NCBI GenBank assembly: GCA_034666705.1
Contig: JAXDLH010000098.1
Coordinates: 1-6,940, forward strand
Direction: 5' to 3'
Length of the DNA: 6,940 bases
DNA from: JAXDLH01 sp034666705
Lineage (GTDB): Bacteria > Chloroflexota > UBA6077 > SHYK01
Shown here piece by piece: positions 1-3,972 of the stretch. A program made the position numbers and the translations under genes. How positions within the stretch are numbered: the stretch's first letter is position 1; each line of letters starts with the position of its first letter. Below the pieces are notes generated by a model that did no database searches, was not told the origin of the DNA, and worked only from the letters and a program-made list of their open reading frames with translations.

Positions 1-13
1 CGGGGGTTCGCGC

Positions 14-1288
14 TCAGGCCCATTCCAGCTCGAAGTCGCCGATATAGACTGTATCCCCTGCCTCGACGCCCTCCCGTTCCAGGGTGCGGAATAGGCCCGT
101 CCGGCCGAGCTGTCGCTGGAGGTCGGCGATTCCCTCGTCGGAATCGAGGTTAGCCATGGCGACGATGCGCTCAGCCTCGCGCCCCCGCACCCGGAAGCCG
201 TCGTTGGTCCGCTCGACGGTGTAGCCGATATCCTCGCGCTCCACGCGATACGTCCGTACCGCGGGCTGCTCAATCCGTGGCGATGGCACTGGCACCGCGA
301 GCTCGCCGCGAATCGCGTGGAGCAGCTCGGGGATGCCCGCGCCGGTGGCGGCCGAAACCGAGTAGACCGCGCCGGGCCGCTCGCGCTCGAGCGCCTTCTT
401 CACCTTCGGCCAGTTGGTTTGGGCCGCCGGCAGATCGAGCTTATTCGCCGCGATCAGCTCCGGCTTGTCCATCAAGTTCGGGTCGAACAGCTCGAGCTCG
501 CGTCGCACCCGGCGGTAGCTGCCGACGGGATCGTCCGCCGCCACGTCCACCACGTGGACCAGCACGCGAGCTCGCATGACGTGCCGCAAGAACCGATGGC
601 CGAGCCCGACACCGGCGTGGGCACCCTCGATCAATCCTGGGATGTCGACGGCCACGATCGCCACGTCGTCGACGATCGCGACACCCAGGTTGGGCGAAAG
701 CGTCGTAAATGGATAGTCCGCAATCTCCGGCGTCGCGGCGCTTACTACGCTGAGCAGGCTCGATTTCCCCGCATTCGGCTCGCCGATGAAGCCCACGTCG
801 CCGATCGTCCGCAGCTCCAGCTTCAGCCACCGCTCCTCACCTGGCTCGCCCTTGCGCGCCATGCGGGGGGCTCGGTTCACCGAGGTGGCGAAGTGGACGT
901 TGCCAATCCCGCCCTTGCCACCGCGCACCACGGGCGCCAGCTCGCCATCCTCGAGGATCTCCGCGACGAACCCGCTCTCATCAGAAACCACCGTTCCCAG
1001 TGGGACGTCGATGATCAGGTCGGCCCCGCGCTTCCCATGCTGCTTCGCACCGGCACCGTTCCCTCCGCTGTCGGCGCGGAAATGAACCTGGTGCTGGAAG
1101 CTATACAGCGTATTCTGGTTGCGGTTGCCACGAAGCACCACGTCGCCACCGCGGCCGCCATCTCCGCCATCTGGACCCCCGAGCGGCTCGAATTTTGCCC
1201 GCCGAAAGCTGGCAATGCCGTTCCCGCCATTGCCCCCCTTGACGAAAATGCGTGCCTCGTCGATGAAACCGGAGTCGCCTTTGGACAT
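14..1288 (-). CDS. obg: Obg/CgtA family GTPase (ribosome-associated)
   Basis: This 424-residue cytoplasmic GTPase belongs to the Obg family, which binds the 50S subunit and links ribosome maturation to growth and stress. The N-terminal Gly-rich Obg fold (about 8-165) begins FIDEARIFVKGGNGGNG. The G domain shows G1 GEPNAGKSS (169-177), the switch I threonines of FTTL (about 194-197), G3 DIPG (215-218), G4 NKLD (282-285) and G5 SAA (312-314). The C-terminal OCT domain (about 343-424) contains GLFRTLEREGVEAGD and ends DFELEW, as in Gram-positive-type Obg proteins. All key GTPase residues are present and the length is normal. I chose the ATG at 1288 because the family begins right before FIDEARIFVKGG. 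An in-frame GTG at 1318 would add 10 Arg-rich residues with no family counterpart. No rplU/rpmA ribosomal genes lie just upstream, where they are often found. The gene is divergent from the sigma-like fusion gene. Family identity is near certain. Confidence 0.97.
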   Translation of the reverse strand: MSKGDSGFIDEARIFVKGGNGGNGIASFRRAKFEPLGGPDGGDGGRGGDVVLRGNRNQNTLYSFQHQVHFRADSGGNGAGAKQHGKRGADLIIDVPLGTVVSDESGFVAEILEDGELAPVVRGGKGGIGNVHFATSVNRAPRMARKGEPGEERWLKLELRTIGDVGFIGEPNAGKSSLLSVVSAATPEIADYPFTTLSPNLGVAIVDDVAIVAVDIPGLIEGAHAGVGLGHRFLRHVMRARVLVHVVDVAADDPVGSYRRVRRELELFDPNLMDKPELIAANKLDLPAAQTNWPKVKKALERERPGAVYSVSAATGAGIPELLHAIRGELAVPVPSPRIEQPAVRTYRVEREDIGYTVERTNDGFRVRGREAERIVAMANLDSDEGIADLQRQLGRTGLFRTLEREGVEAGDTVYIGDFELEWA

Positions 1289-1338
1289 CGCTGCTCTCGA
1301 TCTCCGTCGGATATCCACCGACAGCCTGGGGCCGGTAC

Positions 1339-1356
1339 GTACTCACCTTATAGTAC
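1339..1356 (-). promoter_or_regulatory. Possible obg promoter -10 region within a small inverted repeat
   Basis: On the minus strand, TACTATAAG (1347-1355) offers a -10-like hexamer (TACTAT, or shifted TATAAG) about 60 bases before the obg ATG, in an AT-richer patch of otherwise GC-rich DNA. GTACT (1339-1343) and AGTAC (1352-1356) form a 5-bp inverted repeat around it, and the adjacent GTACGTAC (1335-1342) is palindromic. No convincing -35 hexamer is visible at 16-18 bases. The plus strand also reads TATAGT here, so direction is uncertain. Weak call. Confidence 0.25.
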
Positions 1357-1393
1357 ACAGGGTTTCGGATAGCACTTTTATGAGTAGAGACGT

Positions 1394-1669
1394 ATGAGAC
1401 GTAGACCGGTGGACAGTGGGGAAAACCTGGACCTGGTGCGTCCGGGCTATCTCGTAGCTGTGGATTGCCTGCGCATCCAAGCTCGCAATGCGGGGCGAAT
1501 CGAGTGGATACTCCCCATCCACCCAGGCGACCCGCGGCGGCGCGTTGCTGGCGGAGGCTCGTATCGCCCGGCTACGGAGGAGAAGCCCCGGAGTTATCCA
1601 CCACCCGGGGTAGGTTATCCACCGCTAGGGGCCGGTTATCCACCGATTCGCGGCGAGGCGTTCAAATGA
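1394..1669 (+). CDS. Doubtful 91-residue ORF with YPP heptad repeats at its C-terminus
   Basis: This ATG-started ORF ends in a TGA that overlaps the ATG of the sigma-like fusion gene as ATGA (1666-1669), an arrangement typical of translational coupling. Its C-terminus reads the 21-bp DNA repeats as heptads: SYPPPGV, GYPPLGA, GYPPIRG. I do not recognise the protein; it has no signal peptide or membrane helix. By hand count, GC is about 74, 57 and 62 percent at codon positions 1, 2 and 3. The third-position value is clearly lower than in neighbouring genes, which argues against coding. There is only a weak purine patch (AGAG) before the ATG. The repeats also keep their bases at synonymous sites, as expected for DNA-binding sites. 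Probably a spurious ORF over a regulatory region, but the overlap with the next start keeps it open. Confidence 0.22.
   Translation: MRRRPVDSGENLDLVRPGYLVAVDCLRIQARNAGRIEWILPIHPGDPRRRVAGGGSYRPATEEKPRSYPPPGVGYPPLGAGYPPIRGEAFK
1504..1522. repeat. Short inverted repeat GTGGAT-N7-ATCCAC
   Basis: GTGGAT (1504-1509) and ATCCAC (1517-1522) are perfect reverse complements separated by seven bases (ACTCCCC). The half-site ATCCAC is also the centre of the three 21-bp repeats downstream, so one factor could recognise all of them. A 6-bp dyad can also occur by chance. Confidence 0.3.
1591..1653 (+). repeat. Three tandem 21-bp repeats with core GTTATCCACC (DnaA-box-like)
   Basis: The units are 1591-1611, 1612-1632 and 1633-1653. 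Each contains an identical 10-bp core GTTATCCACC (1593-1602, 1614-1623, 1635-1644), starting exactly 21 bp apart, which is two turns of B-DNA and puts the cores on one face of the helix. Adjacent units match at 15 of 21 positions, with the differences outside the core. TTATCCACC matches the DnaA-box consensus TTWTNCACA at 8 of 9 positions. The last core ends 21 bases before the ATG of the sigma-like fusion gene, so the array lies in its promoter or 5' leader. This could be an operator for a cooperative regulator or a DnaA-binding cluster. The repeat itself is certain; its role is inferred. Confidence 0.85.
1655..1658 (+). promoter_or_regulatory. Ribosome binding site of the sigma-like fusion gene
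   Basis: GAGG lies 7 bases before the ATG at 1666. This favours 1666 over the in-frame upstream ATG at 1465, whose extra 67 residues would be an Arg/Pro-rich translation of the intergenic repeats. Confidence 0.6.
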
Positions 1670-3477
1670 TCGACGATGTCCAGCGGATAGAGGTGGAGTC
1701 CGATGCGGCGACAACGCTCTACCGAGAGCTGGTCGAGCGGGAGACGCAGAGCCTCTACGAGATCGCCATGCTGCTCACAGGTGATCGCGCCGTGGCGGAG
1801 GCCGCGGTGACGACCGGCTTTCGTCGATTGTGGCAGTTGCTCGGCGAGGGCGAGGTGTTCGCGGATGCAGAGCAGCTCCTCTATCGCGCCACGGTCCGCG
1901 CCTCACTCGGGCAGTTGAATCGGAACAAGAGCCTCCGCGGCTTGCTCCCGCCGACGACCGCTGACGATCGCCAGATCACGGCATTCGGTATCGTGGGAAA
2001 TTTGACCGCCGAACAGCGGGCCGCAGTGCTCGTGGCCGCATGGCTCCGTCGTGGCTACGCAACCGCGGGAAGTGCGTCCGGCGTGGGTGAGGCGCGCGCC
2101 AGCGACCTGGCGTTCGCCTCGCGCCAGGAGTATCGCGAGGCGCGCGGCGGCCCGCCAGACGTGGACGCAGTGTGCCATGCGATTGCCCCGCTGTTGTCGG
2201 CCCGAGCGGATGGCGGCCTGACCGCACCGGAAGAGGAGCAGGTTGCCGATCACCTCATCACCTGCCCCGTGTGCCCGACGACGGCAACCCTGTATGACGA
2301 ATTTGCAACCGCGCTGCACGGCCTGCGTATTCCTCCACCGACCACCGACCTGCAGGAGGTGGCGCTCGGCGAGATCGAGCGGCGGCCGCGTGCCGCGAGT
2401 GGGAGTGCGCTGAAACGTGCCTTGCGCCTCGCGATCGGGCCCCTCGTCCTCGTCGGGGTGCTGATCGCTGCCTTGATCCTCCTGCGGGGTTGCAGCGAGC
2501 CCTCGATCCAGACCGGCGCGGGGCGTACCTCCGACGTCATCCTGGGCACGGACCCTAATGGTGGTCTTGTCGAGGTCGACGCCGGCTCCGGCAGGATACT
2601 GGCGAAGCTACCCGCGGGTGTCGTCAGCCCCGATGGGCAGCGCGACTACACGGCGGCCGCAACCTGCGCGGACACCGGCTGTCGCACGCAGCTCCGCGTC
2701 GTGGACACGGCCACCCTCGAGGCGGAGGACATCGGGCGGATCGACGGCCAGTTGGCACCGATCGCGGTGACAGAAGCCACAAAACGGTTGCTGCTCGGCG
2801 ACGAAGCGAGTGGCTGGAGCCGGTTGGCGGTGTTCGACCTGGAGCACCACCAGCTCGCAGGCAACGTCGCCGCGCCGGCTGGCTACCGCGAGGCGTACCG
2901 TCCGGGCACCGCGGCGCTCACCCAGGGCGGTGCCCGCCTCGTCACACTCGGGACTGGTGGCGCCGGCGAAGCGGGCGTCGTCCTCACGGACCTGACAGCG
3001 TTGCAGGTCGCTGGCACGATCGCTGTCCCGGGGACAGCCCCGGAGCGCGTGGTCCTGCTTGCCCCGCCGGACCGGCCGCGCGCGTACGTCTACGACGTTG
3101 CCCAGGGCCGGCTGACCGTGGTGGATGTCGACGGGCGACGCGTCGAGGGCACTGCCCTACTCGCTCCCGGCTCAGACGGCGATCAAAGCCTTGCCGCGGC
3201 GCCGGGTATGCTTGCCCTCGGCCCGGATGGCTCGGTCTACGCCGTACTGCCCAGCGGCGGCATCGGCGTCGTGGCGCTCGGTGACCTGCAAGCCGTCCGC
3301 CGCCTGGGGGAGGATCAGCACTACCGCGCCGTCGCGGTGGCGACAGACGGCAAGCTGGTGTACGGCTTGCGGGCGGACGGCTCCTACGTGGCGCTGGACG
3401 CCGCGACCGGCGAGCTCCGCTTGCGCCGCGCGAGCGTGCAGGTCGCGAGCTTTGGCCAGGTCATCGCCGGTGAGTAG
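1666..3477 (+). CDS. ECF-sigma-like / zinc-finger anti-sigma / transmembrane / beta-propeller-like fusion protein
   Basis: A 603-residue protein, probably a one-chain membrane sensor-regulator. Residues about 18-92 resemble ECF sigma region 2 (LYEIAMLLTGDRAVAEAAV, then FRRLW). Residues about 113-157 resemble sigma region 4 (LTAEQRAAVLV, then a degenerate helix-turn-helix). Residues about 170-212 look like a zinc-binding anti-sigma domain: C170/H171, then H196-x3-C200-x2-C203. A single membrane helix spans about 254-274 (IGPLVLVGVLIAALILL), after a basic segment that suggests a cytoplasmic N-terminus. Residues about 290-600 hold repeated beta-strand motifs such as GGLVEVDAGSGRILAKL and GSYVALDAATGELRLR, like YVTN/PQQ-type propellers, with a possible disulfide C334-C339. 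The sigma helix-turn-helix lacks usual hydrophobic positions, so transcription activity is unsure. Start chosen from the GAGG at 7 bases. The HIT gene overlaps its end. The domain reading is by eye; exact function unknown. Confidence 0.85.
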   Translation: MIDDVQRIEVESDAATTLYRELVERETQSLYEIAMLLTGDRAVAEAAVTTGFRRLWQLLGEGEVFADAEQLLYRATVRASLGQLNRNKSLRGLLPPTTADDRQITAFGIVGNLTAEQRAAVLVAAWLRRGYATAGSASGVGEARASDLAFASRQEYREARGGPPDVDAVCHAIAPLLSARADGGLTAPEEEQVADHLITCPVCPTTATLYDEFATALHGLRIPPPTTDLQEVALGEIERRPRAASGSALKRALRLAIGPLVLVGVLIAALILLRGCSEPSIQTGAGRTSDVILGTDPNGGLVEVDAGSGRILAKLPAGVVSPDGQRDYTAAATCADTGCRTQLRVVDTATLEAEDIGRIDGQLAPIAVTEATKRLLLGDEASGWSRLAVFDLEHHQLAGNVAAPAGYREAYRPGTAALTQGGARLVTLGTGGAGEAGVVLTDLTALQVAGTIAVPGTAPERVVLLAPPDRPRAYVYDVAQGRLTVVDVDGRRVEGTALLAPGSDGDQSLAAAPGMLALGPDGSVYAVLPSGGIGVVALGDLQAVRRLGEDQHYRAVAVATDGKLVYGLRADGSYVALDAATGELRLRRASVQVASFGQVIAGE

Positions 3478-3943
3478 GGCGGACGAACCGCTCGCTAGCT
3501 CGAGTAGCTGCATTTTCTGTCGCATCATCGCCGGTGAGGCGGAGGTGAGTTGGATCTATCGCGGGCCCACCGTCGTGGCGTTCATGACCATCGGCCCGTT
3601 GAACCAAGGCCACGCGCTGGTGGTCCCGGTGCGTCACGCGCCATCCCTGGCAGAGCTGGACCCGGAGGACGGCGCCGAGATGTTCCGCGTGGCTCAGCGC
3701 GTGGCCGCCGCCATTCGCGCCTCGGGGTTACGCTGCGAGGGTATCAACTTCATTTATGACGACGGTGCTGCGGCGATGCAGACCGTCTTCCACGCCCATC
3801 TCCACGTGGTCCCCCGGTTCTTCGGCGACGGCATCCGGCTCGTGCTGCCTCCCGGGTTCAGCTTTGCCCGTCCGCGACCCCCGCTCGACGAAGCCGCCGC
3901 CCTCATCCGCGCCGCCCTGGAGCGCCTCGACGAGCCGCAATAG
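3470..3943 (+). CDS. HIT-family nucleotide-binding protein (histidine triad hydrolase/transferase)
   Basis: A 157-residue cytoplasmic HIT-superfamily protein. Such enzymes hydrolyse or transfer nucleoside monophosphates, for example from AMP-lysine or dinucleoside polyphosphates, through a covalent nucleotidyl-histidine. The N-terminus has CIFCRIIAGE with a C14-x2-C17 pair, the usual zinc-linked opening of bacterial HINT-like members. GHALVVPVRH (47-56) matches the conserved GH-x-LVxPxxH segment. The triad is H108-A-H110-L-H112-V-V, with H110 the expected nucleophile. The region before the triad (YDDGAAAMQTVFHAH) departs slightly from the usual Gly-x-x-Gly-Gln-x-Val pattern but keeps Gln104 and Val106. 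The only plausible start is the GTG at 3470, because the next in-frame Met (39) lies beyond the CxxC. That start overlaps the upstream gene by 8 bases, pointing to translational coupling. The physiological substrate cannot be assigned. Confidence 0.93.
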   Translation: MSRADEPLASSSSCIFCRIIAGEAEVSWIYRGPTVVAFMTIGPLNQGHALVVPVRHAPSLAELDPEDGAEMFRVAQRVAAAIRASGLRCEGINFIYDDGAAAMQTVFHAHLHVVPRFFGDGIRLVLPPGFSFARPRPPLDEAAALIRAALERLDEPQ

Positions 3944-3949
3944 GGACCG

Positions 3950-3972
3950 CGCCGCCGACGATCATGGCGGCG
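3950..3972. terminator. GC hairpin in the convergent junction (possible bidirectional terminator)
   Basis: CGCCGCC (3950-3956) pairs perfectly with GGCGGCG (3966-3972) across a 9-base loop. It begins 7 bases after the HIT stop codon and overlaps the stop of the convergent GH18 fusion gene (3962-3964). Neither side has a clear T-run, so intrinsic termination would be weak. Its position between converging genes is the main support. Confidence 0.4.

Larger units (their letters stand above)
1289..1665. other. Divergent intergenic region between obg and the sigma-like fusion gene
   Basis: This 377-bp gap separates two divergently oriented genes and should contain both of their promoters. The obg side (about 1340-1395) is AT-richer. 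It holds -10-like sequences and a 9-bp-period direct repeat of GAGACGTA (1387-1394 and 1396-1403). The middle is GC-rich, with a GTGGAT/ATCCAC inverted repeat at 1504-1522. The right end carries three 21-bp repeats. The only ORF that fills it is doubtful and is listed separately. No tRNA-like or other structured RNA gene was recognised. Confidence 0.7.

Noticed and set aside
1289..1318. GTG start of obg at 1318
   Set aside because: It adds 10 residues (VDIRRRSRAA) without family support. The ATG at 1288 fits the conserved Obg N-terminus.
317..1372. A 351-codon plus-strand ORF opposite obg
   Set aside because: It lies antisense to a clear Obg gene with all motifs. Its translation is low-complexity, Arg/His/Ala-rich and family-less, as expected for a shadow ORF in high-GC DNA.
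1591..1653. CRISPR-like array
   Set aside because: Only three units, with a 10-bp core and 11-bp gaps, far below CRISPR repeat and spacer sizes, and no cas genes in the window.
1465..1665. Upstream ATG extension of the sigma-like fusion gene (67 extra residues)
   Set aside because: The extension is Arg/Pro/Ser-rich translation of the intergenic repeats, while the ATG at 1666 has GAGG at 7 bases and begins just before the sigma-like segment.
2491..2496. Lipoprotein cysteine after the sensor's hydrophobic segment (LRGC)
   Set aside because: Arg precedes the Gly-Cys, which does not fit the lipobox, and the segment sits about 250 residues into a protein with a cytoplasmic-type N-terminus, so it is a membrane helix.
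3125..3469. N-terminal extension of the HIT frame inside the sensor gene
   Set aside because: This stretch overlaps the propeller-coding region, is Arg/Ser/Trp-rich, and has no HIT family counterpart. HIT homology begins shortly after the GTG at 3470.
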